The notes beneath the pieces were generated by a model. It was not told where the DNA came from. It saw only the letters and a list, made by a program, of their open reading frames with translations, and searched no databases. A stretch of DNA of 12,371 bases from DAOTVC01 sp034437215 (GTDB lineage Bacteria; Chloroflexota; Anaerolineae; B4-G1; SLSP01), in the NCBI GenBank assembly GCA_034437215.1, contig DAOTVC010000159.1, positions 1 to 12,371 of the forward strand, given 5' to 3'. Positions 1 through 6,238 of this stretch are shown here, in pieces. A program made the translations under genes and the position numbers. Every line of letters starts with the position of its first letter. The stretch's first letter is position 1.

Positions 1-727
1 CGTACCGCGCCCGCAGGCCCGGGAAGCGCCGGTCCAGCTGCCGGTAGTAGTAGGCCCGCTGCCGGTCCCGCAGGCTCATCCCCATCCAGGGTAGGATGTA
101 GGTCGCGCCGCTCGCCGCCGCCCCCTCCACGATGGCGGCCAGGTTCTCCTCGTTGTCCTCGATGAAGGGCAGGACGGGCATCAGCGTCACCCCGGTCTGG
201 ATGCCCGCCTCGGCGAGGGCGCGCATGGCGGCGAAGCGGGCCGCGGGGCGGGGCGCCAGCGGCTCGACCTGGGCAGCCAGCGCGTCGTCGGCCGTGGTAA
301 TGGTGAAGCTGACCGTGGCGTAGACCCTGCTAATGGTCCGCAACGTCTCCAGGTCCTTGAGCACGAGGTCGCTCTTGGTGATGACGTGGACGGGGAAGCC
401 AAACTCGGCGATGATCGCCAGCGCCCGCCCCGTGAGGTTGATCTCCCTCTCCAGCGGCATGAAGGGATCGTTCATCGAGCCCAGACCGATGACGCCCTTG
501 GCCCGCTTGCGGGCGAGCTCTTCGCGTAGTAACTCCGGGGCGTTGGCCTTGACCAGAACCTCGCTGTCGAAGTGGTCGATGCCGTAGCACTCGCTTCTAC
601 TGTCACAATATATGCATCTGTGACTACATCCCCTGTAGAGGTTCATGTTGTACTTGAGGCCGAACCAGCGGTCGGGCTGCTTCACGTGGGCCAGCAGGAC
701 CTTGGCCTCGATCTCCCTGACGGTCAC
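1..727 (-). CDS. SPL-family radical SAM protein, 3' end cut by window edge
   Basis: The frame gives at least 242 residues and leaves the window still open. Residues 34-41 read CSHRCIYC, the CxxxCxxC motif that binds the radical SAM 4Fe-4S cluster, preceded by WFGLKYNMNLYRG and followed by DSRSECY. This context is typical of the spore-photoproduct-lyase-like group (COG1533), whose members are mostly of unknown function. The segments GLGSMNDPFMPLE and LMPVLPFIEDN fit the TIM-barrel strands of that group. The start is GTG at 727: an in-frame TAG lies at 734-736, so nothing upstream is possible, and the first ATG is already inside the conserved region. No clear Shine-Dalgarno precedes it. The L,D-transpeptidase stops 13 bp upstream, so the two are probably co-transcribed and this gene may be translationally coupled. 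The codons for the cluster-binding loop (596-634) are unusually AT-rich for this gene. DNA repair by photoproduct lyase is not claimed; the substrate is unknown. Confidence 0.88.
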   Translation of the reverse strand, partial: MTVREIEAKVLLAHVKQPDRWFGLKYNMNLYRGCSHRCIYCDSRSECYGIDHFDSEVLVKANAPELLREELARKRAKGVIGLGSMNDPFMPLEREINLTGRALAIIAEFGFPVHVITKSDLVLKDLETLRTISRVYATVSFTITTADDALAAQVEPLAPRPAARFAAMRALAEAGIQTGVTLMPVLPFIEDNEENLAAIVEGAAASGATYILPWMGMSLRDRQRAYYYRQLDRRFPGLRARY

Positions 728-740
728 GGCGCGCTATTGC

Positions 741-1826
741 TCAGTGGACGACGATGGGCGTGCCGACACGGCAGGTGCTCTGGATGAAGTCGTCCTCGAA
801 GCCGCCGATGGGGTTGACCCAGCGGTAGATCCAGCGGGCCGCCTCGATGGGGACGTTGAGGCAGCCGTGGCTGCGGCGGATGCCGAAGTCGTTGTGCCAG
901 TAGGCGCCATGGATGGCGGTCCCCGCGAGGTCGAAGAAGATGTTCCAGGGCACGCCGGGCAGATCGAAGATGTCGTTGGGATCGGGCTGGTCCTCCTCCG
1001 CCATACCGGGGTAGGGGACGTTCCCCATGTGGCGGGAGGGTTGCTTGAGCAGCACGCACATCTCCCCCTGCGGGGTCGCCGACTCGCCCCCCGCACCGGA
1101 AGCCACCAGGGTGCTGAAGACGATCTGGTCGCCCTCAAAGCAGGTGAGCCGCTGCGCGGTCAGATCGACATCGACGCGCTTCTTCCCCGCGTAGGGGTGG
1201 ATGGGCGCCATCTCCGCCCGCGGGATGCGGCGGATGTTCTTCGCCAGCACCCACTGGTAGCGCTCCGTTTTCGGCGGGTAGTCGTCGGCGATCTTGTACC
1301 AGCCGGTCCCCGCCTCGTCCTCGAAGGAGTCCACGACGCGGTAGACGGTCCCCCCGTAGAAGCGGTAGGGCCGACCGGCGTCGAGGCTGGGTTGGTTGTA
1401 GGCCTCGGTGTAGATCTGCGAGACCTGGCCCCAGAAGCCCCACGTCCCCACGTCCTCGATGAAGGGCTGGGGCAGGTAGACGCGCACCGGGAGCACCCAC
1501 GCCGAGTGGACATAGCCCAGGGAGGTCTTGTACCAGAGGTCGTTGTGGTGGGAGAAGGGGGCCCGCACCTCCTTCAGGATGTGGAAAGATTGATCCCGGT
1601 AGCGGGTGTCGAGACGCGTGGACGAGGTGGAGGGCTCCTCGTAGAAGGTGACGGTGTGGATGGCCCGCCCCATCAGGGCCCCGGCGTCGTTATCCAGCCT
1701 CTCGTGGGGGTAGGGGGGCACGCCGGGGTAGCGGGCGCGGGCGTGCAGCACCGGCGCGAGGGTGGCGGTGGTGACACTCGCGGCGATGAGCTTCAACATC
1801 TGGCGACGGGTCAGTTTTTTGGGCAT
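741..1826 (-). CDS. Tat-exported L,D-transpeptidase (YkuD domain) with SH3-like N-terminal regions
   Basis: The 361-residue product probably crosslinks peptidoglycan (3-3 bonds) or anchors to it outside the cell membrane. Residues 5-12 (LTRRQMLK) form a twin-arginine motif, followed by a hydrophobic stretch to about residue 28 ending near HARA, so Tat export is likely. Two SH3-like beta-rich regions follow (about 55-117 and 137-203), as is common in wall-binding transpeptidases. The YkuD domain covers about 215-360; its catalytic signature is HGAYW (H306) followed by RRSHGCLNV, with C322 as the nucleophile. The frame stays open upstream to 2012, but ATG at 1826 is chosen because GGAGG (+ strand complement 1834-1838) lies 7 nt before it and the signal peptide begins there. 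A promoter lies just upstream (1845-1874). The radical SAM gene follows 13 bp downstream. The family call is firm; the exact crosslinking role is inferred. Confidence 0.93.
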   Translation of the reverse strand: MPKKLTRRQMLKLIAASVTTATLAPVLHARARYPGVPPYPHERLDNDAGALMGRAIHTVTFYEEPSTSSTRLDTRYRDQSFHILKEVRAPFSHHNDLWYKTSLGYVHSAWVLPVRVYLPQPFIEDVGTWGFWGQVSQIYTEAYNQPSLDAGRPYRFYGGTVYRVVDSFEDEAGTGWYKIADDYPPKTERYQWVLAKNIRRIPRAEMAPIHPYAGKKRVDVDLTAQRLTCFEGDQIVFSTLVASGAGGESATPQGEMCVLLKQPSRHMGNVPYPGMAEEDQPDPNDIFDLPGVPWNIFFDLAGTAIHGAYWHNDFGIRRSHGCLNVPIEAARWIYRWVNPIGGFEDDFIQSTCRVGTPIVVH

Positions 1827-1844
1827 GGCGCTTCCTCCACGCGC

Positions 1845-1874
1845 AGTATAACACGGATTCGATGTCGTTACGAA
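1845..1874 (-). promoter_or_regulatory. Promoter for the L,D-transpeptidase operon
   Basis: Read on the minus strand, a TATACT -10 box (1845-1850) is preceded after 18 bp by TTCGTA (1869-1874). The start codon lies 18 nt beyond the -10 box, leaving a short leader that just holds the GGAGG ribosome site. The -10 box is one base off consensus, but the -35 match is weak (3 of 6). Confidence 0.5.
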
Positions 1875-1923
1875 TGCAAGGGGATAGAGGCTCTCGACTT
1901 CAGCCAAATCTCCTCCGTGAGCG

Positions 1924-1951
1924 TTCGCGCTGCTCCTTACCATGGTATAAT
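1924..1951 (+). promoter_or_regulatory. Extended -10 promoter for the DegV gene
   Basis: A perfect TATAAT (1946-1951) is preceded by TGG, giving the extended -10 form TGnTATAAT. A weak -35 candidate TTCGCG (1924-1929) lies 16 bp upstream. Transcription would begin near 1958 and leave a leader of about 160 nt before the DegV start codon. The same TGGTATAAT string recurs in the promoter at 12293-12320. Confidence 0.6.
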
Positions 1952-1993
1952 GAGTAGACTTAAGGGGGCTCGTCACCCAATAACCTGATTGGA

Positions 1994-2038
1994 AGTTGAC
2001 AGCAACTACCACAACTCGGATCTTGCGATCTACAGTTG
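1994..2038 (+). repeat. AGTTG/CAACT inverted-repeat cluster in the DegV leader
   Basis: Four copies of one 5-mer in alternating orientation lie in the leader: AGTTG (1994-1998), CAACT (2003-2007), CAACT (2012-2016) and AGTTG (2034-2038). The first two form a 5-bp stem with an ACAG loop. The last two enclose GATC (2019-2022) and GATC (2027-2030) and could form a second, interrupted stem. This may be an operator or RNA structure; no known riboswitch class is recognised. Confidence 0.35.
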
Positions 2039-2117
2039 AGCTGGCGGGAGCCGTGAGCGGTCATTGCGTGACAGACCTTAACCGTGAAAGATCGTCAAGG
2101 CGTAAAGGAGGAGAAGG

Positions 2118-2981
2118 ATGGAAGTCGTAAGTGACCGCGGTATGGACATGTCCGCTGAGCAGTTGGAGGGGTTGGATCTGCACCTGGTCCCGCTGAGCAT
2201 AACGCTGGACGGTAAGACTTACGTGAGCGATGTGGATATCAGGCGGGAGGAGTTCTACGATATTCTGCTGACGGCAGAGGGGCTGCCGACGACCTCGCTG
2301 CCCTCTCCGGGTGAGTTTGCCGAGATCTACCGCGAGCTGGTGCAGAGTGACCCTGACATTCTCTCGGTTCACATCTCGTCGGGTCTGAGCGGGACCTATA
2401 ATTCCGCTCTTGAGGGGGCCAAACTTGTTCCCGAGGCGCGGATTACCGTCTGGGACACCATGACACTTTCCGGCGCGGAGGGTTGGCAGGTGGAGGCGGC
2501 GGCCCGCATGGCGAAAGCGGAGTGGCCCCTCGACCGCATCCTGGCGACGCTGGAGCAGGTTCGCGAGGTGACCGAGACCATCTTCACCCTGCCCGAGCTG
2601 AAGTGGCTCATTCACGGCGGGCGAATCAGCCACATCAAGGGGCTGTTGGCCTCCGTCCTCAACATCAAGCCCATCATCGGCGTGAGCAAGGTGGACGGCA
2701 AGTACTTCCAACGGGATCGGGCCCGCACCTTCAGCCGGGCCATGCGCAAGCTGATCGACGTGATGGCCGAGGACGTGGGACGGGGCGTGCCCATACGCGT
2801 TCAGGTGATGCACGCTAACGCCCCCGAGGACGCAGAGGAGCTACGGGCGCTCGTCGATGAGGCGTACGAGTGCACCTGGCTGCCGATCTCCTCCATCGCG
2901 CCCGTCCTCGGGGCCCACACCGGACCAGGGCTCGTGGGGATGGCCTACGCGCCGCTGGCCGACTTCCCCGAGCTACCATAG
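2118..2981 (+). CDS. DegV family fatty-acid-binding protein
   Basis: The 287-residue product has the usual DegV length and belongs to the cytosolic fatty-acid-binding family; in Firmicutes such proteins (FakB) present acyl chains to the kinase FakA. Recognisable motifs, in order, are VVSDRGMDM at the N-terminus, TSLPSPGEF (residues 59-67), the ligand-contacting SSGLSGTYNSA (87-97), the loop HGGRIS (166-171), the KPIIGV strand (184-189), and GAHTGPGLVGMA (265-276), where the carboxylate-binding histidine is expected. The start is well fixed by AAAGGAGG (2104-2111), 6 nt before the ATG. No FakA-like kinase gene is visible nearby, so the partner is unknown. The gene appears to be transcribed alone from the promoter at 1924-1951. 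No clear terminator follows; the downstream 527 bp are repeat-rich. Confidence 0.95.
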   Translation: MEVVSDRGMDMSAEQLEGLDLHLVPLSITLDGKTYVSDVDIRREEFYDILLTAEGLPTTSLPSPGEFAEIYRELVQSDPDILSVHISSGLSGTYNSALEGAKLVPEARITVWDTMTLSGAEGWQVEAAARMAKAEWPLDRILATLEQVREVTETIFTLPELKWLIHGGRISHIKGLLASVLNIKPIIGVSKVDGKYFQRDRARTFSRAMRKLIDVMAEDVGRGVPIRVQVMHANAPEDAEELRALVDEAYECTWLPISSIAPVLGAHTGPGLVGMAYAPLADFPELP

Positions 2982-3009
2982 GGTCTGCAAAGCAGCACAA
3001 TAAGTAAGA

Positions 3010-3190
3010 CTGGCTGTTCTGAAGAAAGACTAGCTAACCGCAGAGAGCGCAAAGAACGCAAAGTTGAGATAAGGATTATTAATTCATCGAGGTGTCAACC
3101 TTAGAAATATTAAGTTATCTGTGCGACCTCTGCGTCCTTTGTGGTTAGTCCCTGCCTTCTTTCAGGGAAGTCAAGGCTGGCTGTTCTGAA
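3010..3190. repeat. 9-nt-periodic inverted repeat flanked by 14-bp direct repeats
   Basis: The direct repeat CTGGCTGTTCTGAA occurs at 3010-3023 and 3177-3190. Between the copies, the arm 3034-3063 and the reverse complement of 3119-3148 match at 22 of 30 positions and both start CTAACC. Each arm is built of 9-nt units of the type CGCARAGNN (for example CGCAGAGAG, CGCAAAGAA). A short 6-bp hairpin TCCCTG/CAGGGA (3149-3168) follows the right arm. It looks like a small non-autonomous or palindromic intergenic repeat; it has no coding capacity. Confidence 0.5.
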
Positions 3191-3255
3191 AAGAGTGAAG
3201 TTCAGCGCTCGTGAAAAGTAAAACGTGAGAAGTATTTTCTTCTGCGTTTTATGCT

Positions 3256-3408
3256 TGCCGATCCGGACACGAAAGACTACCCTAGGCCCCGGGAGATGGG
3301 GAGGTCGTTGCACGCAAACTGCATGCGGTCCAGAAACCAGATGCCCCGGCTACGCCTCGGCATGACGGGAGATTGCTCCGCGTTTAGGAAGATGTGTCCG
3401 GATCGGCA
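3256..3408. repeat. 153-bp unit with 15-bp perfect terminal inverted repeats
   Basis: TGCCGATCCGGACAC (3256-3270) is matched exactly by its reverse complement at 3394-3408. The 123-bp interior holds no coding sequence. No target duplication is visible at the edges, so this could be a MITE-like remnant, a paired binding site or a long-range RNA stem. It lies directly upstream of the secreted DUF5107 gene. Confidence 0.5.
3341..3363. repeat. Hairpin inside the 153-bp unit
   Basis: ATGCC (3341-3345) pairs with GGCAT (3359-3363), and GGC (3348-3350) with GCC (3354-3356), across a two-base internal mismatch and a TAC loop. It resembles the short dispersed palindromes ending in GGCATGAC or GGAATGAC that are frequent between genes in many bacteria; that resemblance is from memory. 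Confidence 0.4.
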
Positions 3409-3485
3409 GGAGAGCTAAATCGTAGGGTTGAATAGAGGGGGAGGATCGATAGCGGGTTCCTTATCCCTGATCCCCCAATCCCTGG

Positions 3486-3503
3486 TCCCTTTCTTCAGGG
3501 AGG
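3486..3503 (+). promoter_or_regulatory. Ribosome binding site of the DUF5107 gene inside a hairpin
   Basis: The Shine-Dalgarno AGGGAGG (3497-3503) lies 5 nt before the ATG at 3509. Its AGGGA half can pair with TCCCT (3486-3490) across a TTCTTC loop, which would hide the site. Three further CCCT or CCC runs lie at 3464-3483 and could compete for the same pairing. The hairpin is short, so regulation is only a possibility. Confidence 0.4.
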
Positions 3504-3508
3504 TGCTC

Positions 3509-5365
3509 ATGAAGCCGCTGCTGCGCGTCGCGGGTAGCTTCTCGCTGGCGTTGGTGCTGCTGGGCCTCTTTGCCGCTCTTCTCTACTTTCCCGAGTCTCT
3601 CCTCGCCTCCTCCTCGACTATCGTCTCACAACAAGGGGGCGCGACCACGCTCCGCGCCATCCAAATCACCATTCCCACCTACCCTTACGCCCACTACCTG
3701 GACGCCGAGCACAACGCTTACTACAACATCACCTACCACGACCTGCGGTGGGGCGAGTACGAGGCGTCAAACCCCCGGCCCACGGGCCAGTCCTACACCC
3801 TGCTCGTGTTGGAGAACGACTACCTCAAGGTTTCCGTCCTGCCCCAGGTAGGGGGGCGGATCTACGAGCTGATCTACAAGGGCACGGGGAACAACGAACT
3901 CTATCGCAACCCCGTCCTCAAGCCCAACCACTGGGGGCCCGTCGAGCAGGGTTGGTGGCTCGCCGCCGGGGGGATCGAGTGGGGGTTGCCCGTCGAGGAG
4001 CACGGCTATGAGTGGGGTATCCCCTGGCAGTGGACCGCCGTCGCCGATTCCGAAGGGGTGACGGTCACCGTGCGCGATACGCTGGCGGACGATCGCCTCC
4101 GGGCACGTATCGACATCTTCCTGCCTTCCGAGCGCGGGTATCTTGTGGTGCGCCCCCGGATCGAAAACCCCACCGCGGCGGCCCTCGACTACAAGTTCTG
4201 GTTGAACGCCATGCTCGCACCGGGCCCCACGAACCGCACGTCGGCGGGTTACGAGTTCGTCTTCAACGCCGACCGGGTCTCCGTCCACTCCACGGGCGAC
4301 GAACGCCTGCCGGGCGTGTGGCCCTATCCACCTCACGGACCCCATGATGCGGTAATTCCTTGGCCCCACTACAACGGCGTGAATTGGTCGCGCCTGGGTA
4401 GCTGGGACGAGTGGTTCGGCTTCTTCGAGTATCCGCAGGCTGCAGCGGACTTCGTCGGTCTCTACAACCACGATGCCGCTGAGGGCGTGACCCGCGTCTT
4501 TCCCCGCAGTGTGGCCCGGGGATCCAAGGGCTTCGGGATGGGGTGGGAGCACCCTATCGATTCCGGCGAGTGGACGGACGACGGCTCGAGCTACGTCGAG
4601 CTGCACGGTGGGGTCGCGCCCACCTTCTGGCACTCGGCCCATCTTGACGCCGGGGCGGCGGTAAGTTGGACGGAGTACTGGTATCCTGTCTACGCCACCG
4701 GCGGGATCGCTGCCGCCACGGCAGAAGGGACCCTGGGACTTCGGATGGAAGGGGAGCAGGCGCGGGTCGGCGTGCATCCGACGCGGGCCTGGGACGAGGG
4801 TGGGACGCAGCTCCTGCTCTGGGACCGTACCTCCTGTGTGCTGCTCGATCGCCAAGCGCTGCCTGCCATCGATCCGGCTCGCCCCTACGCCGTCCACCTC
4901 GATCCCGCGGGGCGCCCTCTCGAAGCGCTCGCCGCGGGTTTTGCCGACGGGGAGGGGGTTTTGTTGACCGCTGACAATCCCGCCGGCTGCACGGCCCCGC
5001 GCCTGCCCGCAATCCTGGCTGTCCACCCGACGACCGCTACCCTGCTCGTCGACGTGGACGAGCGAGCGATCTTCACCCGCTCCCTGCTCGTGGGGAACAG
5101 CGGTTACGGTTTCCTCACGTGGGCGGCAGGGGTTGCGGACGCGGGCTCCCTCACGCCCACCCTGCTCGTGACCGAGGGGGTGCAGGGTGAGCGGCTCTGG
5201 TTTGCCGTCGACACACGCCCCCTCTCGCTGGGGACCTACACGGCGGCGCTCACCGTCACCGCGACGGCAACCGACCTCACCGGCTCGCCCCAACGGCTCG
5301 CCATCGTCGCCCGGATCGTGCCGGAGCTCTGGCGCTGCTATCTACCTCTGGTGATGCGGGAATAG
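3509..5365 (+). CDS. Secreted DUF5107 (mutarotase-like) protein with YLPLVMR C-terminus
   Basis: The 618-residue product begins with a basic N-terminus and a hydrophobic segment (about 5-35), a signal peptide or membrane anchor. Residues about 60-400 match the DUF5107 pattern, including LENDYLKVSVLPQVGGRI (101-118), GGIEWGLP (154-161) and HGYEW (165-169). This domain has the galactose-mutarotase-like beta-sandwich fold found with glycoside hydrolases, suggesting sugar binding or a carbohydrate reaction outside the cell; no catalytic residue can be assigned. The C-terminal part (about 500-605, with LSLGTYTAALTVTA) looks like an immunoglobulin-like or BACON-like repeat. The protein ends YLPLVMRE (611-618), the terminal signature I associate with secreted Chloroflexota proteins. 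The frame is open to a TTG at 3428, but ATG 3509 is preferred because AGGGAGG precedes it and the signal peptide begins there. It ends 3 bp from the convergent DUF92 gene. Confidence 0.85.
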   Translation: MKPLLRVAGSFSLALVLLGLFAALLYFPESLLASSSTIVSQQGGATTLRAIQITIPTYPYAHYLDAEHNAYYNITYHDLRWGEYEASNPRPTGQSYTLLVLENDYLKVSVLPQVGGRIYELIYKGTGNNELYRNPVLKPNHWGPVEQGWWLAAGGIEWGLPVEEHGYEWGIPWQWTAVADSEGVTVTVRDTLADDRLRARIDIFLPSERGYLVVRPRIENPTAAALDYKFWLNAMLAPGPTNRTSAGYEFVFNADRVSVHSTGDERLPGVWPYPPHGPHDAVIPWPHYNGVNWSRLGSWDEWFGFFEYPQAAADFVGLYNHDAAEGVTRVFPRSVARGSKGFGMGWEHPIDSGEWTDDGSSYVELHGGVAPTFWHSAHLDAGAAVSWTEYWYPVYATGGIAAATAEGTLGLRMEGEQARVGVHPTRAWDEGGTQLLLWDRTSCVLLDRQALPAIDPARPYAVHLDPAGRPLEALAAGFADGEGVLLTADNPAGCTAPRLPAILAVHPTTATLLVDVDERAIFTRSLLVGNSGYGFLTWAAGVADAGSLTPTLLVTEGVQGERLWFAVDTRPLSLGTYTAALTVTATATDLTGSPQRLAIVARIVPELWRCYLPLVMRE

Positions 5366-5368
5366 GGA

Positions 5369-6238
5369 TCAGCGGAGCAGCGCCCAGAAAAAGGCTGCCG
5401 CCAGGGCCCCCACACCGGAGCTGATAAAGTTCACCCAGTCGTTGTCGAGCCAGGGCCAGCCGCGCACGTGGCTGTTGGGGGTGCCGCCGGGGTCGACGCG
5501 GCGTTCCGTCTCCTTGTGGCGGGTGGGGGAGTAGTAAATAGCCTGCACCGTGGCGCCCAGAAGACTGTCGAAGAAGGCGCCCGCCAACCCGCCCGCACCC
5601 GAGACGAGCAATAGACCCAGCACTCCTGCCGGAACGCGGGTCTCGAGCAGCTCGAAGCCCGCGCCGCCCCCGATGTCGTCCAGGAGCAAAAAGAGGACGG
5701 CGGCCAGCCCCATGCTCAGACCGCCTGCCAGCGTCGCCAGCGTGCCGAGCAGCGTGATCCCGCCCGAGGTTCCCGGCTCCACCTGGGTCCCCGTCGTGAT
5801 CAGACGGGGCGCCCGCCGGCTGAGCACGCCGATCTCCGTGGCCCAGGTGTCGGCGTTGACCGTCGCCATGGCTCCCACGAAGGCCGGGAAGAGGAGTGTC
5901 TCGCCGGTGAAGGCGTAGGCGAGCGCTAGAAGGGCGCCCATTCCGCCGTTGGCCAGGGCCTGTCCGAGGTCGCGCCGGGAGCCCTTGGCGAACTTCTCCG
6001 CCAGGGCCTCCTTCGTCTGCCGCTTGTAGAAGGAAAGGGCGCTGGAGAGCAGGAAGAAGCTGATGAGCAGCATGCCCCACTCCCAACCCCCGAAGCCGAA
6101 GATGAGGGTGCCTACGAGGACGGCGCCCGCCATCCCGCTCGGCGTCAGTGCTTCCCTGCGGTAGCCGACGTAACCGATGAGAGCGCTGAGAAAAAGACCG
6201 CCGAGAAGTTGAAGGGGCTGCAGCACGCCGTCAGCCAA
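5369..6238 (-). CDS. DUF92 integral membrane protein, VTE6-like prenyl-phosphate kinase
   Basis: The 289-residue, very hydrophobic product has about six to eight predicted membrane segments. Diagnostic DUF92 motifs are LTPSGMAGAVLVGT (31-44), NADTWATEIGVLS (128-140), VEPGTSGGIT (153-162), GAFFDSLLGATVQ (220-232) and NDWVNFISS (266-274). In plants the DUF92 protein VTE6 converts phytyl phosphate to phytyl diphosphate. By analogy this protein would perform the second phosphorylation of a prenyl alcohol, though the bacterial substrate is unproven. The start is unusual: an in-frame TGA lies four codons upstream, so the first usable codon is TTG at 6238 (GTG at 6226 is the alternative). GAGGG lies 6 nt before the TTG. 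The gene overlaps the last 8 bp of the upstream kinase gene, so translation is probably coupled. Confidence 0.88.
   Translation of the reverse strand: MADGVLQPLQLLGGLFLSALIGYVGYRREALTPSGMAGAVLVGTLIFGFGGWEWGMLLISFFLLSSALSFYKRQTKEALAEKFAKGSRRDLGQALANGGMGALLALAYAFTGETLLFPAFVGAMATVNADTWATEIGVLSRRAPRLITTGTQVEPGTSGGITLLGTLATLAGGLSMGLAAVLFLLLDDIGGGAGFELLETRVPAGVLGLLLVSGAGGLAGAFFDSLLGATVQAIYYSPTRHKETERRVDPGGTPNSHVRGWPWLDNDWVNFISSGVGALAAAFFWALLR

Larger units (their letters stand above)
2982..3508. other. Repeat-rich intergenic region, no gene
   Basis: No credible coding sequence lies in these 527 bp. Local AT content is higher than in the flanking genes up to about 3260. The region holds a 9-nt-periodic inverted repeat bounded by 14-bp direct repeats (3010-3190), a separate unit with 15-bp perfect inverted ends (3256-3408), and a CCCT-rich run leading into the next ribosome site (3463-3503). 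I could not identify a convincing promoter for the following gene or a classical terminator for DegV. Confidence 0.7.

Noticed and set aside
602..624. GTCACA and TGTGAC inverted repeat as a CRP-type operator
   Set aside because: The half-sites face the wrong way for TGTGA-N6-TCACA and lie inside the coding sequence of the Fe-S binding loop.
645..1988. Long plus-strand open frame (447 codons) opposite the L,D-transpeptidase
   Set aside because: It has no recognisable family and low-complexity Val/Gly/Asp/Arg-rich composition, and it mirrors a clear YkuD gene. GC-rich codon use keeps the opposite strand open.
1996..2001. Perfect TTGACA in the DegV leader as a second promoter
   Set aside because: No -10-like box lies 16-18 bp downstream (GATCTT at best); the hexamer overlaps the AGTTG repeat instead.
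3110..3313. 67-codon minus-strand frame in the intergenic region
   Set aside because: It runs across both repeat units, has no ribosome site and shows no protein-like features.
3767..5293. 508-codon minus-strand open frame opposite the DUF5107 gene
   Set aside because: It is Gly/Arg/Pro-rich with no domain or ribosome site, and the plus strand encodes a full secreted protein with a signal peptide.
5363..5371. A bidirectional terminator between the convergent genes
   Set aside because: The stop codons are only 3 bp apart and no stem with a T-run spans the junction; ends must lie inside the genes or rely on Rho.
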